Below are positions 9,323-18,452 of a stretch of 30,951 nucleotides of DNA, piece after piece. This stretch comes from an uncultured Mollicutes bacterium. Its GTDB lineage: Bacteria > Bacillota_I > Bacilli_A > Acholeplasmatales > JAEDCM01. The first letter of the stretch is position 1; each line of letters opens with the position of its first letter. The notes beneath the pieces were generated by a model, which saw only the letters and a program-made list of their open reading frames with translations, was not told where the DNA came from and ran no database searches. The stretch covers positions 1-30,951 of the forward strand of contig CAMVDS010000009.1 of assembly GCA_947166335.1 (NCBI GenBank), written 5' to 3'. The position numbers and the translations under genes are program-made.

Positions 9323-10846
9323 TTAATGTTTGAAATGTCTCATTCCTGTGAAGATCATTGAAATTCCATACTTATTGCAAGCATCTATAGAATCTTGGTC
9401 TTTAATTGATCCACCAGGTTGAATAATAGCAGTAATGCCATATTCATGTGCAAGTTCTACTGTATCAGCAAATGGGAAGAAAGCATCGCTTGCTAAAACA
9501 GATCCTTCTGCTCTACCATTAGATTTAGCCCACTTCATAGCGATTTCAGCAGCACCGCTTCTGTTCATTTGTCCAGCACCTACACCTACAGTCATACCAT
9601 CTTTAACTAAAACGATAGCATTAGATTTAACGTGCTTAACAACTTTATATCCAAAGATTAAGTCATTTAATTCTTGATCAGTTGGCTTCTTTTCAGTTAC
9701 ACATTGTAAATCTGAGTATAATTCATTATCAGCATCTTGGATTAGAATACCACCATTAACGCTAACGAATTTCTTTCCTGTAGGAATTGTATTCATAGCG
9801 CAAGTCATAAGTCTAATATTCTTCTTAGCAGCTAGAATTTCAAATGCATCATCATCAAATGCAGGAGCAATTACTAATTCTAGGAAGATTTGGCTCATCT
9901 TTTCAGCAACATATTTGTTAACCTTTTGGTTAGTTGCGATGATTCCACCAAAGATTGACTTATCATCAGCAGCATAAGCTTTATCCCAAGCTTCATTGAT
10001 ATTTGCACCAATACCAACTCCACATGGATTCATATGCTTACAAGCGATAACAGCTGGTTCATCGAATTCTCTTAAAATATCAAGTGTTGCATTAGCATCT
10101 TGAATATTGTTATAAGATAATTCTTTACCATGTAATTGATTAGCATAAGCTAGGGAATAATCACATTTTTCACCTGCATAGAATGTAGCAGTTTGATGTG
10201 GGTTTTCTCCATATCTTAATTCTTGCTTTAGGGTGAAGCCCATAGCAAATTCTTTTGGAGTCTTAATTCCAGCTTTTTCATTCATATATTTAGAAATTAA
10301 TGCATCGTAGCAAGCTGTATGGCTGAATGCTTTAGCAGCTAACTTTAATCTTGTTTCATAAGTAGTATCTCCATTAGCCTTAATTTCTTCAATAATTTGT
10401 GCATAATCTTCATTATCGCAAACTACTGTTACGAACTTATGGTTTTTAGATGCACTTCTTAACATACTTGGTCCACCGATATCGATGTTCTCAACACATT
10501 CGGCGAATTCAGCACCTCTTGCGATTGTTTCCTTAAATGGATAAAGGTTAACACAAACGATATCGATATATTCGATATTGTGTTCCTTAATAGTTTGTAC
10601 ATGCTTTTCATTGTCTCTAATAGCAAGTAAAGCACCATGTACATTTGGATGAAGAGTCTTAACTCTACCATCTAAGATTTCAGGGAATCCAGTTACATCA
10701 GAAATATCCATTGGTTTTAATCCAGCAGCTTCTAATGCTTTTCTAGTTCCACCAGTAGAAATGATTTCATAGCCTAGATTCACTAGTTCTTTTGCGAAAT
10801 CAACTACGCCAGTTTTGTTACTAACACTAATTAATGCCCTTTTCAT
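9323..10846 (-). CDS. purH: Bifunctional AICAR formyltransferase/IMP cyclohydrolase
   Basis: Catalyses the last two steps to IMP: formylation of AICAR with 10-formyl-THF, then ring closure. It has 507 aa, the usual length. The N-terminal MGS-like cyclohydrolase domain covers about 1-130 (SVSNKTGVVDFAKEL, STGGTRKALE, GRVKTLHP). The transformylase domain carries the catalytic Lys270-His271 in CKHMNPCGVG and RYGENPHQ upstream of it, and ends with the typical MRHFKH. It starts 2 bases after the purN stop, with the ribosome site inside the purN 3' end, so the two are likely translationally coupled. It uses the 10-formyl-THF that Fhs makes from the head of the same operon. Confidence 0.97.
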   Translation of the reverse strand: MKRALISVSNKTGVVDFAKELVNLGYEIISTGGTRKALEAAGLKPMDISDVTGFPEILDGRVKTLHPNVHGALLAIRDNEKHVQTIKEHNIEYIDIVCVNLYPFKETIARGAEFAECVENIDIGGPSMLRSASKNHKFVTVVCDNEDYAQIIEEIKANGDTTYETRLKLAAKAFSHTACYDALISKYMNEKAGIKTPKEFAMGFTLKQELRYGENPHQTATFYAGEKCDYSLAYANQLHGKELSYNNIQDANATLDILREFDEPAVIACKHMNPCGVGIGANINEAWDKAYAADDKSIFGGIIATNQKVNKYVAEKMSQIFLELVIAPAFDDDAFEILAAKKNIRLMTCAMNTIPTGKKFVSVNGGILIQDADNELYSDLQCVTEKKPTDQELNDLIFGYKVVKHVKSNAIVLVKDGMTVGVGAGQMNRSGAAEIAMKWAKSNGRAEGSVLASDAFFPFADTVELAHEYGITAIIQPGGSIKDQDSIDACNKYGISMIFTGMRHFKH

Positions 10847-10848
10847 TT

Positions 10849-11409
10849 TTATTCCTTTTCCTCCAATAATTTTTTTAGTGTTGCTGGAAATAATTTATGC
10901 TCAATAGCATGAATCTTCTCTTCGGCTTCTTCTAGAGTTTCACCATTTAGATGGAAACAGTCTTGAGCAATAATCTTACCACCATCAACTTCTTTATTTA
11001 CATAATGAATTGTTACACCCATTATTTTGACACCGTATTCATAAGCATCCTTAATTCCATGAGCTCCCTTAAATGATGGAAGTAAGGCTGGATGGATGTT
11101 TATGATTCTACCTTCATATGCATCTAGTAGAACTTTATCTACTATCTTCATATATCCAGCAAGTAAAACTAAATCTATTTTTTCTTCTTTTAGCTTATCA
11201 ACAATTTTTTGTTCATAAGCTTCCTTATTTTCACATTTTTTAAGTTCAACTACAAAATATGGAATATTATGATTCTTAGCTCGCTCAATTACATAAGCTT
11301 CAGGCTTATCACAGATAAGTAAGACTATTTTTCCATTTTTATAAGTCTCATTTACTAATGCTTCAAAGTTTGTACCTGAACCACTAGCGAAAATAGCTAT
11401 TCTTTTCAT
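10849..11409 (-). CDS. purN: GAR formyltransferase (folate-dependent)
   Basis: Transfers the formyl group of 10-formyl-THF to GAR. It has 186 aa, typical length. N-terminal FASGSGTNFEAL binds the phosphate. The catalytic triad is Asn104 and His106 (INIHPALLP) and Asp142 (VDGGKIIAQD). Its start overlaps the purM stop in a TAATG junction, so it is translationally coupled to purM. No formate-dependent PurT was seen in the window, which agrees with the operon carrying its own 10-formyl-THF supply (fhs, folD). Confidence 0.96.
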   Translation of the reverse strand: MKRIAIFASGSGTNFEALVNETYKNGKIVLLICDKPEAYVIERAKNHNIPYFVVELKKCENKEAYEQKIVDKLKEEKIDLVLLAGYMKIVDKVLLDAYEGRIINIHPALLPSFKGAHGIKDAYEYGVKIMGVTIHYVNKEVDGGKIIAQDCFHLNGETLEEAEEKIHAIEHKLFPATLKKLLEEKE

Positions 11410-12425
11410 TATTTAATAACTACTCCCTTTTGATTAGTGATTTCACCAATCTTATAAGCTTTTTCACCTTTAGATTCTAGAATACTAATAACTTTATCAG
11501 CATCACTAGGTTTAACGATAATCATCATACCAATACCCATATTAAATACATTAAACATTTCTCTATGAGGAATATTTCCTGTCTTTTCTAGATATTTAAA
11601 TATTGGTAGAATTGGCCATGTTCCTTCATTAATTAGAATTCCTTGATCATCATGAACTACACGTGGAATATTTTCATCAAATCCTCCACCTGTAATATGG
11701 CAAATTGCATGAACATCAACATTCTTAATTACTTCTAGAACTGGTTTAATATAAATCTTTGTTGGAGTAAGTAATGTTTCACCTACAGTTGAACCTTCAA
11801 ATGGTGTATCATAGGTATCCATACTTTCATTAATGATTCTTCTAACTAAAGAGAAACCATTAGAATGTACACCACTTGATGCGATACCTACAATTGTATC
11901 TCCTACTTCTACTTTAGATCCATCAATTAATTTTGATTTTTCAACTACACCTACAGAGAAACCTGCGATGTCGTATTCATCTTCTGCATACATACCAGGC
12001 ATTTCAGCTGTTTCACCACCGATTAAGGCACAACCAGCTAAAATACATCCATCAGCAACACCTTTAACGATTTGTTCGATTTGAGCTGGATGGTTTTTAC
12101 CTACAGCTACATAATCTAAGAAGAATAATGGTTCAGCGCCTTGAGCTAAGCAATCGTTAACACACATAGCAACAACATCTTGACCGATTGTATCATGCTT
12201 ATCTAGTGTTTGAGCGATTACTAATTTAGTTCCTACACCATCAGTTCCACTTACTAATACTGGTTCTTTATAGTTTAATATTGATAAATCAAACATACCA
12301 CCAAATGAACCAATATTTCCCATAGTTCCTAATCTATTAGTAGTAGAGATATGTTTTTTAATTCTTCTTACTACTTCATAACCTGCTTCTAGATTAACTC
12401 CAGACTTTGAATAAGATTCACTCAT
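11409..12425 (-). CDS. purM: AIR synthetase (FGAM cyclo-ligase)
   Basis: Closes the imidazole ring, converting FGAM to AIR with ATP. It has 338 aa, normal for bacteria. Landmarks include [14 protein letters not shown], the glycine-rich [23 protein letters not shown], the [12 protein letters not shown] loop and [13 protein letters not shown]. The ribosome site (AGGAATT) is weaker than elsewhere in the operon. It follows purL by 9 bases and overlaps purN, giving purL-purM-purN in pathway-adjacent order (PurL product feeds PurM). Confidence 0.97.
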   Translation of the reverse strand: MSESYSKSGVNLEAGYEVVRRIKKHISTTNRLGTMGNIGSFGGMFDLSILNYKEPVLVSGTDGVGTKLVIAQTLDKHDTIGQDVVAMCVNDCLAQGAEPLFFLDYVAVGKNHPAQIEQIVKGVADGCILAGCALIGGETAEMPGMYAEDEYDIAGFSVGVVEKSKLIDGSKVEVGDTIVGIASSGVHSNGFSLVRRIINESMDTYDTPFEGSTVGETLLTPTKIYIKPVLEVIKNVDVHAICHITGGGFDENIPRVVHDDQGILINEGTWPILPIFKYLEKTGNIPHREMFNVFNMGIGMMIIVKPSDADKVISILESKGEKAYKIGEITNQKGVVIK

Positions 12426-12434
12426 TTTTAATTC

Positions 12435-15400
12435 CTACTTTCCTTTAAAATAATTTATTGCATTTTTGAAGATATCTTCATCTTTATCTCCATAAATATT
12501 TTTAAATACATCAATACCTTTTCTTTCACTATGACCCATCTTTCCTAAAACTAAGCCATCTTTAGAAATAATACCTTCTATAGCGTAATTACTACCATTT
12601 ACGTTATAATTTGTGTCGTTTGTTGGACGTCCATCTTCATCTACATATTGGAATGCAACCATTCCATTATCAAATAAATATTTAGCAAATTCTTTATTTA
12701 CAACAAACTTTCCTTCACCATGAGACATTGCTACTTCATAAACTTTACCTACCTCAAAGCTACTTAGCCAAGGAGATTTATTTGTTACTACTTTTGTATG
12801 AGCAATATGCGAGATGTGTCTATTTATATCATTTCTAAATAATGTTGGACTAGATTCATCTAATTTGTAATCAAAGAATATTCCTGATTTAATTAAAGCT
12901 TGGAATCCGTTACAAATACCTAGAACTAAGCCTTTTCTAGCTAGTAATGCTTTAACTTCTTTCTTGATTGTTTCATTACATAAAACATTAGAAATGAACT
13001 TACCAGAACCATCTGGTTCATCACCTGCGCTAAATCCACCGCTTATTACTAAGATTTGTGAATTCTTTATTTTTTCAGCTAATTCATTAATAGAATCTAA
13101 TACATCAGTTTCTGTTGTATTTCTAAATACGAATATTTCTGGATTTCCTCCAGCCTTCTTAAATGCTCTATATGTATCATAATCACAGTTAGTTCCTGGG
13201 AAAGCAGGAATAATAACTTTTACATCATCATATACTTTATCTAATTTTTCATATGTTCCAACTGTTTCTTTACAAATTGATAAATCATAATCTGTATCTT
13301 TAGATTTTGTTGGATAAATTGCCTCAAATGTTTCTAAATTTGCTTTTATGCATTCATCAATAGAATATTTCTTTCCATTAATAATAATATTAGAATCATT
13401 TGTTACTTCTCCTAGATATATACCATCAAGCTCTTTAGTTGATTCAACTAAGATTGAACCATAATCATAAGCATATAAATCTAAGTTTGTATCAATCTTA
13501 CATCCTAGTTTATTACCAAATGAACATTTAGCTAATCCTTCAGCTAAACCACCATTTGATATAGACCAAGCAGATACGATTTTGTTATTTATTATATTTT
13601 CTCTTACATAATCAAAGTTCTTCTTTAATTCACTTACATTAGGTAAATAATTTGATAGTGGATTATGTTTAATTAAATATAATTTATTACCTTTAGCTTT
13701 AAATTCTGGTGAAATGATATTAGAACTATCTGTTGTAGCTATACCAAAAGCAATTAATGTTGGTGGTACATTTAAATCTTTAAATGTTCCACTCATTGAA
13801 TCTTTTCCACCAATTGAAGCTAATTCAAATTGTTTTAGAATATCAATAGATCCAAGCATTGCGCTTGTCACTTTACCCCATTTTGTTGGATTAGAGCCTA
13901 ATTTTTCAAAATATTCTTGGAAACTAAATCTTACATTCCTATAATCAATAGCTGCACAAGTTAATTTAGTTAATGCTTCTACTACGCTATAATTTGCACC
14001 ATGATATGGAGACCAACTCATGATGTATGGGTTATAACCAAAGGCCATAACACTTGTTGTAGTAGTTTCACCTTCTAAAACAGGGAATTTTTGAGCTGAA
14101 ACTTGAGTTTCAGTTAATTGATATTTTCCACCAAAAGGCATTAGAACTGTTGTTGCACCGATTGTTGCATCAAACATTTCGATTAAACCTTTTTGCATTG
14201 TTACATTTAAGTCTTTTAAATTTTCTTTAAAATCTTTAACTTTTCTTTCAAAAGGATTTTTAGAGAAATCAATTTTTTCAACATTAGCTTTTGATTCTTG
14301 TCTAACACCATTAGTGTTAATAAAATCTCTACTAATATTTACTACATCAAATCCTTTATATTTCATTACTAATCTATTATTATCAGTAACTTTAGCAATG
14401 ATTGTGCATTCGATATTTTCTTTCTTTGCACATTCAATAAATCTATCTACATCTTTAGGTTCTACTACTACACTCATTCTTTCTTGTGATTCAGAAATAG
14501 CAAGTTCAGTAGCATTTAGACCATCATATTTAACTTTTACTTTGTCTAAATCAATTACAAGTCCGTCAGCAAGTTCTCCGATTGCTACTGATACACCACC
14601 AGCACCAAAGTCATTTGACTTTTTAATCATCTTAACTACTTCTGGATTTCTAAATAATCTTTGAATCTTACGCTCTTCTGGGGCATTACCCTTTTGAACT
14701 TCTGAAGAACAAAGTTCAAGAGATTTTTCTGTATGTTCTTTTGAAGAACCTGTAGCTCCACCAATACCATCACGACCAGTTCTACCACCAAACATAATGA
14801 TGATATCTCCAGGTTTAGGACTTTCTCTACGTATCATATCAGCTTTAATAGCTCCTACTACAGCACCAACTTCTAGACGTTTAGCAACATATCCATCATG
14901 ATAAATTTCTCTAACATGTGTTGTAGCTAAACCTATTTGGTTACCATATGAAGAATAACCTGCAGCAGCTGTTTTACTGATATTCTTTTGTGGAAGTTTA
15001 TTAGCTAGTGTTTCTTCGATTGGTTTTGTAATATCACCTGCGCCAGTTACACGCATAGCTTGATATACATAACTTCTTCCACTTAGTGGGTCTCTAATTG
15101 CTCCACCTATACAAGTTGATGCACCACCAAATGGTTCAATTTCAGTTGGATGGTTATGAGTTTCATTTTTAAACATCATTAACCATTTTTCTTTTTTACC
15201 ATCTACTAAAACATCAACATAAACGCTACAAGCGTTATTTTCTTCTGATTTTTCTTGATCTTCTAGATTTCCTCTTTTTGATTCATATCTAGCATTAACT
15301 GTTGCCATATCCATTAATGTAACAGGTTTAGATTCTCTACCTAGATATTTTCTCATATCTAAGTAAGCTTCATACGCTAGATTAATAAAATCATCTTCTG

Positions 15401-16094
15401 CTTTAACTTCTTTAAGTTCAGTTTCAAATGTAGTATGTCTACAGTGATCTGACCAATAAGTATCAAGCATTCTAATTTCTGTAATAGTTGGATTTCTTTT
15501 TTCTGTATTTTTAAAATAATCTTGAACAAAAGCTAAATCTTTAATAGACATAGCTAAGCCTAATTTATCTAAATAAGCTTTTAACTCATCATTATTAAAA
15601 TCATTAAATCCTTCTACTTCATATTTTTCATCATTATGTACTGATTTTGGTAATTCTAGCTTAGACATATCTTTTTCACGAGATTCAACTTCATTGATGT
15701 AATATTTCTTAAGTGGTGTTAAATCTTTGATTTTTCCTTCTAAGATGATAAGTCTAGCACTTTTAACGATAGCTTCGCTAGCTGGATTTAATAATCTAAT
15801 ACATTGCATAGCACTATCAGCTCTTTGATCAAATTGTCCTGGTAAGTATTCAACAGCAAAATATAATTTATTATTTAAATCAATATCCATAAATACATTA
15901 TCAGTAACTATTTCACCAAAAATAGAGTACTTAGCTTTTTCTAAAACTTCTTCTTTTATATTAAATACATCATAAACGTTTATTAATCTTAAAGAAGTAA
16001 TATCAGCTTTTAAATTTGTCTTGAAGTTATCAAGTAAGCTTAATGCTTCTGTTTGATAGCCTTCTTTTTTCTCAACAAATATTCTAGCATTCAT
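12435..16094 (-). CDS. purL: FGAM synthase, single-chain (clostridial-type large PurL)
   Basis: Converts FGAR to FGAM using glutamine and ATP. It is a 1219-aa all-in-one enzyme, so separate purS and purQ are not needed, in line with the long clostridial subfamily. The N-terminal PurS-like region is followed by a linker and two AIRS-like halves (TYWSDHCRHTTFETEL, FKNETHNHPTEIEPFGG, GGRTGRDGIGGATGSS, later ASIGGKDSMSGTF). The C-terminal glutaminase begins near PAFPGTNCDYDT, with SGGFSAGDEPDGSGK, Cys1061 (GICNGFQ), His1188 and Glu1190 (GHSER). The start follows AGGAGG with good spacing, 12 bases after purE. Confidence 0.96.
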   Translation of the reverse strand: MNARIFVEKKEGYQTEALSLLDNFKTNLKADITSLRLINVYDVFNIKEEVLEKAKYSIFGEIVTDNVFMDIDLNNKLYFAVEYLPGQFDQRADSAMQCIRLLNPASEAIVKSARLIILEGKIKDLTPLKKYYINEVESREKDMSKLELPKSVHNDEKYEVEGFNDFNNDELKAYLDKLGLAMSIKDLAFVQDYFKNTEKRNPTITEIRMLDTYWSDHCRHTTFETELKEVKAEDDFINLAYEAYLDMRKYLGRESKPVTLMDMATVNARYESKRGNLEDQEKSEENNACSVYVDVLVDGKKEKWLMMFKNETHNHPTEIEPFGGASTCIGGAIRDPLSGRSYVYQAMRVTGAGDITKPIEETLANKLPQKNISKTAAAGYSSYGNQIGLATTHVREIYHDGYVAKRLEVGAVVGAIKADMIRRESPKPGDIIIMFGGRTGRDGIGGATGSSKEHTEKSLELCSSEVQKGNAPEERKIQRLFRNPEVVKMIKKSNDFGAGGVSVAIGELADGLVIDLDKVKVKYDGLNATELAISESQERMSVVVEPKDVDRFIECAKKENIECTIIAKVTDNNRLVMKYKGFDVVNISRDFINTNGVRQESKANVEKIDFSKNPFERKVKDFKENLKDLNVTMQKGLIEMFDATIGATTVLMPFGGKYQLTETQVSAQKFPVLEGETTTTSVMAFGYNPYIMSWSPYHGANYSVVEALTKLTCAAIDYRNVRFSFQEYFEKLGSNPTKWGKVTSAMLGSIDILKQFELASIGGKDSMSGTFKDLNVPPTLIAFGIATTDSSNIISPEFKAKGNKLYLIKHNPLSNYLPNVSELKKNFDYVRENIINNKIVSAWSISNGGLAEGLAKCSFGNKLGCKIDTNLDLYAYDYGSILVESTKELDGIYLGEVTNDSNIIINGKKYSIDECIKANLETFEAIYPTKSKDTDYDLSICKETVGTYEKLDKVYDDVKVIIPAFPGTNCDYDTYRAFKKAGGNPEIFVFRNTTETDVLDSINELAEKIKNSQILVISGGFSAGDEPDGSGKFISNVLCNETIKKEVKALLARKGLVLGICNGFQALIKSGIFFDYKLDESSPTLFRNDINRHISHIAHTKVVTNKSPWLSSFEVGKVYEVAMSHGEGKFVVNKEFAKYLFDNGMVAFQYVDEDGRPTNDTNYNVNGSNYAIEGIISKDGLVLGKMGHSERKGIDVFKNIYGDKDEDIFKNAINYFKGK

Positions 16095-16106
16095 AAAAGA
16101 ATCCTC

Positions 16107-16574
16107 CTATAATGTTACATTTAATACTTTTTCCTTCATTGTTTCTTGATAATCAAGTAATTTTTGATATAGTTCCTTATTATTCATAGCAAGCATTCTA
16201 ATAGCAAGTAAAGCGGCATTAGCGGCTCTATCAATACCAACTGTTGCTACAGGAATACCTGAAGGCATTTGGACAATTGATAGTAGTGCATCAGTTCCAT
16301 TAAAATCTTTACTCCAAATAGGTACTCCAATAACAGGAACTGGAGTGATTGCTGCAATCATGCCTGGAACATGAGCTGCTCCTCCTGCTCCAGCAATAAT
16401 TACATCAATTCCGTTATCTTTAGCATTTTTTGCAAATTCAAACATTAAATCTGGTGTTCTATGAGCGCTAATTACTTTCATTTCATATGGAACATTGAAA
16501 TCATCAAGTACTGCGCTTGCTTTTTTCATAATTTCTAAATCGCTTTTAGAACCCATTAAAATAATTACTTTCAT
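16107..16574 (-). CDS. purE: 5-(carboxyamino)imidazole ribonucleotide mutase (PurE, class I-like)
   Basis: Produces CAIR for the purine pathway. The 155-aa length and the motifs MGSKSDL, SAHRTP (36-41), [20 protein letters not shown] and [12 protein letters not shown] with a short C-terminal helix fit the class I enzyme, which normally takes N5-CAIR from PurK. No purK lies in the window, so PurK is elsewhere or the enzyme relies on direct carboxylation; the sequence cannot decide. The ribosome site AGGAGGTAATT is strong, and the gene begins 9 bases after the fhs stop. Confidence 0.95.
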   Translation of the reverse strand: MKVIILMGSKSDLEIMKKASAVLDDFNVPYEMKVISAHRTPDLMFEFAKNAKDNGIDVIIAGAGGAAHVPGMIAAITPVPVIGVPIWSKDFNGTDALLSIVQMPSGIPVATVGIDRAANAALLAIRMLAMNNKELYQKLLDYQETMKEKVLNVTL

Positions 16575-16583
16575 AATTACCTC

Positions 16584-18248
16584 CTAGAATAAGCCAACTG
16601 CTTTACCATCCTCTAATACATCCATATCTAGAGCTGCTGGATGTTTAGGTAAGCCTGGCATAGTCATAATATCTCCTGTTAAGCATACTAAGAATCCTGC
16701 ACCGATAGATGGTTTCATATCTCTAACAGTAATTCTGAAGTTTCTTGGTCTACCCTTCTTATTTTGATCATCACTTAATGAATATTGAGTTTTAGCCATA
16801 CAAATTGGAAGTTTATCCCAACCATTTTCATTAAATGTTTTAATCTTAGCTTTAGCAGTGCTTGAGAAATCTACTCCATCAGCACCGTAAATTTCTTTAC
16901 AAATCTTTTCAATCTTAGTTTCGATTGAATCATTTAAGTCATAAATGAATTTGAAATCAGGATTTGGATTTTGATCGATTACTTTTACAACTTTATTAGC
17001 TAAATCAATAGCACCCTTGCCACCAAATTCCCAAACTTCACTTAAGCTCATTTCATGGCCATTCTTTGAACACCAATCCATTAAAGCTTTAACTTCGTTA
17101 TCTGTATCAGTTACAAACTTGTTAATAGCTACAACATATGGTAAGTTATATTTCTTAATATTTTCAATATGCTTTTCTAGGTTTTCAACACCCTTTAATA
17201 AAGCTTCTACATTTTCATTCTTAAGATCAGTTTTAGCAACACCACCATGCATCTTTAAAGCTCTAATTGTAGCAACGATAACTACAGCATTTGGCTTAAA
17301 TCCTGCAACTCTTGCCTTAATATCTAAGAATTTTTCAGCACCAAGGTCAGCACCGAATCCTGCTTCAGTAACTACATAATCACCTAAGCCTCTAGCCATG
17401 TTTGTAGCAATAATTGAGTTACATCCATGAGCAATATTAGCAAATGGTCCACCATGAACGATAACTGGTGTATGTTCAAGTGTTTGAATTAAGTTTGGCT
17501 TTAATGCTTCAGAAAGAATTAAAGCACAAGCTCCTGTAGCTCCTAAATCTTTTAAAGTTACTGGCTTATTGTCATTTGTATAAGCAATAACTGTTCTATC
17601 TAATCTCTTCTTTAAATCATTCATATCTTTTGCTAGTGTAAACATAGCCATTACTTCGCTGGCAACTGTAATGTCAAATCCATCTTCTCTAACTTTTCCA
17701 TTAGCATGTCCACCTAGACCTACTACTACTTGTCTAAGTGCTCTATCATTCATATCTAAGCATCTCTTCCAAACAATTCTAGTTGGATCGATGTTAAGTT
17801 CATTTCCTTGATGAATATGGTTATCAATCATAGCACTAATAGTGTTATTAGCTGTTGTAATTGCATGCATATCTCCTGTAAAATGTAAGTTTAAGTCTTC
17901 CATTGGTACTGCTTGTGCATATCCTCCACCTGCAGCTCCGCCTTTGATACCTAAAACTGGTCCAAAACTTGGTTCTCTTAAAGCTACAACTGTCTTTTTA
18001 CCGATTAAACTTAGTGCATCAGCTAGACCAACTGTTGTTGTTGATTTTCCTTCACCTGCTGGTGTAGGGTTAATAGCTGTAACTAAGATAATCTTAGCGT
18101 TCATAGCTCTTTGAGCTGATGGATTGATTTTTGCTTTATACTTTCCGTATAATTCAATATCATCTTCTCCTAAACCTAATTTTTTTGCTACCTCTGTAAT
18201 TTTTTCCATTTGGCATTCTTGTGCGATTTGTAAATCACTTTTGTACAT
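16584..18248 (-). CDS. fhs: Formate-tetrahydrofolate ligase
   Basis: Makes 10-formyl-THF from formate, THF and ATP, supplying PurN, PurH and initiator tRNA formylation. From the ATG at 18248 it has 554 aa ([10 protein letters not shown]), the family's usual length. An in-frame GTG at 18266 would swallow the GTGGAGG ribosome site, so I reject it. The P-loop-like [10 protein letters not shown] is at 61-70; [19 protein letters not shown] and [14 protein letters not shown] follow, and the C-terminus is the family-typical [10 protein letters not shown]. It is the first enzyme gene of the purine operon, behind a leader peptide ORF and a terminator-like hairpin, so its expression is probably controlled by attenuation. 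Confidence 0.97.
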   Translation of the reverse strand: MYKSDLQIAQECQMEKITEVAKKLGLGEDDIELYGKYKAKINPSAQRAMNAKIILVTAINPTPAGEGKSTTTVGLADALSLIGKKTVVALREPSFGPVLGIKGGAAGGGYAQAVPMEDLNLHFTGDMHAITTANNTISAMIDNHIHQGNELNIDPTRIVWKRCLDMNDRALRQVVVGLGGHANGKVREDGFDITVASEVMAMFTLAKDMNDLKKRLDRTVIAYTNDNKPVTLKDLGATGACALILSEALKPNLIQTLEHTPVIVHGGPFANIAHGCNSIIATNMARGLGDYVVTEAGFGADLGAEKFLDIKARVAGFKPNAVVIVATIRALKMHGGVAKTDLKNENVEALLKGVENLEKHIENIKKYNLPYVVAINKFVTDTDNEVKALMDWCSKNGHEMSLSEVWEFGGKGAIDLANKVVKVIDQNPNPDFKFIYDLNDSIETKIEKICKEIYGADGVDFSSTAKAKIKTFNENGWDKLPICMAKTQYSLSDDQNKKGRPRNFRITVRDMKPSIGAGFLVCLTGDIMTMPGLPKHPAALDMDVLEDGKAVGLF

Positions 18249-18285
18249 TTTTCTTTTTTCCTCCACTTTTCTTTTATAAAATTGA

Positions 18286-18318
18286 AAAGAACATTAACCA
18301 AAAAAGCTAATGTTCTTT
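18286..18318 (-). terminator. Attenuator-like hairpin in the fhs leader
   Basis: On the minus strand AAAGAACATTAGC, a 7-base loop and GTTAATGTTCTTT form a 13-bp stem with one G-U pair. It is followed by TCAATTTTA, a weak T-rich tail, and preceded by a seven-A tract, so it could work in either direction. It lies between the leader ORF stop (18326) and the fhs ribosome site. Confidence 0.6.
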
Positions 18319-18325
18319 AATTTTT

Positions 18326-18361
18326 TTACATACTTAAAAGGGCGCCATGACCTATATGTAA
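18326..18361 (-). other. RNA hairpin overlapping the leader ORF stop codon
   Basis: TTACATA (18355-18361) pairs perfectly with TATGTAA (18326-18332), which holds the last Met codon and the stop. An inner AGG/CCT pairing is possible. Ribosomes reaching the end of the leader ORF would open this stem. Confidence 0.5.
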
Positions 18362-18385
18362 TTTAGTATTAATTTTAAAACTCAT
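18326..18385 (-). CDS. Candidate 19-aa leader peptide upstream of fhs
   Basis: ORF MSFKINTKLHIGHGALLSM ending in TAA. The ribosome site GGGATGGTGAT matches the anti-Shine-Dalgarno over GGTGAT and places ATG at ideal spacing. An extended -10 promoter lies just upstream, giving a leader of about 16 bases. It contains two His and two Gly codons and a GGC GCC CTT stretch that is GC-rich for this genome. The codons from TTA CAT A to the stop form an RNA hairpin (18326-18361). The layout of promoter, short ORF, stem and terminator-like hairpin before a metabolic operon is that of a translation-sensing attenuator. I do not recognise the peptide, and the sensed signal is unknown. Confidence 0.6.
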   Translation of the reverse strand: MSFKINTKLHIGHGALLSM

Positions 18386-18407
18386 ACAAATCACCATCCC
18401 TATTTAT

Positions 18408-18416
18408 ATTATATCA
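18408..18416 (-). promoter_or_regulatory. Extended -10 promoter of the fhs-purine operon
   Basis: TGATATAAT on the minus strand, a perfect TGnTATAAT element with the TATAAT at 18408-18413. No good -35 is visible at 17 bases. Initiation near 18401 would start the transcript almost at the leader-ORF ribosome site. No PurR box or purine or ZTP riboswitch core was recognised here. Confidence 0.7.
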
Positions 18417-18452
18417 TATAATATAAAGCAATACTATTTTATGAAAACACTT

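Noticed and set aside
14314..14664. Open frame of 116 codons on the plus strand inside purL
   Set aside because: It is antisense to strongly conserved PurL motifs and has no ribosome site or family match. The similar plus-strand frames inside fhs (17017-17379), purD-folD and guaA are rejected for the same reason.
18286..18416. Possible ZTP (pfl) or purine riboswitch ahead of fhs
   Set aside because: The gene context fits, and GGGATGGTGA faintly resembles the 5' ZTP core, but the conserved 3' segment and pseudoknot partner are missing, and the same bases are explained by a strong ribosome site for the leader ORF.
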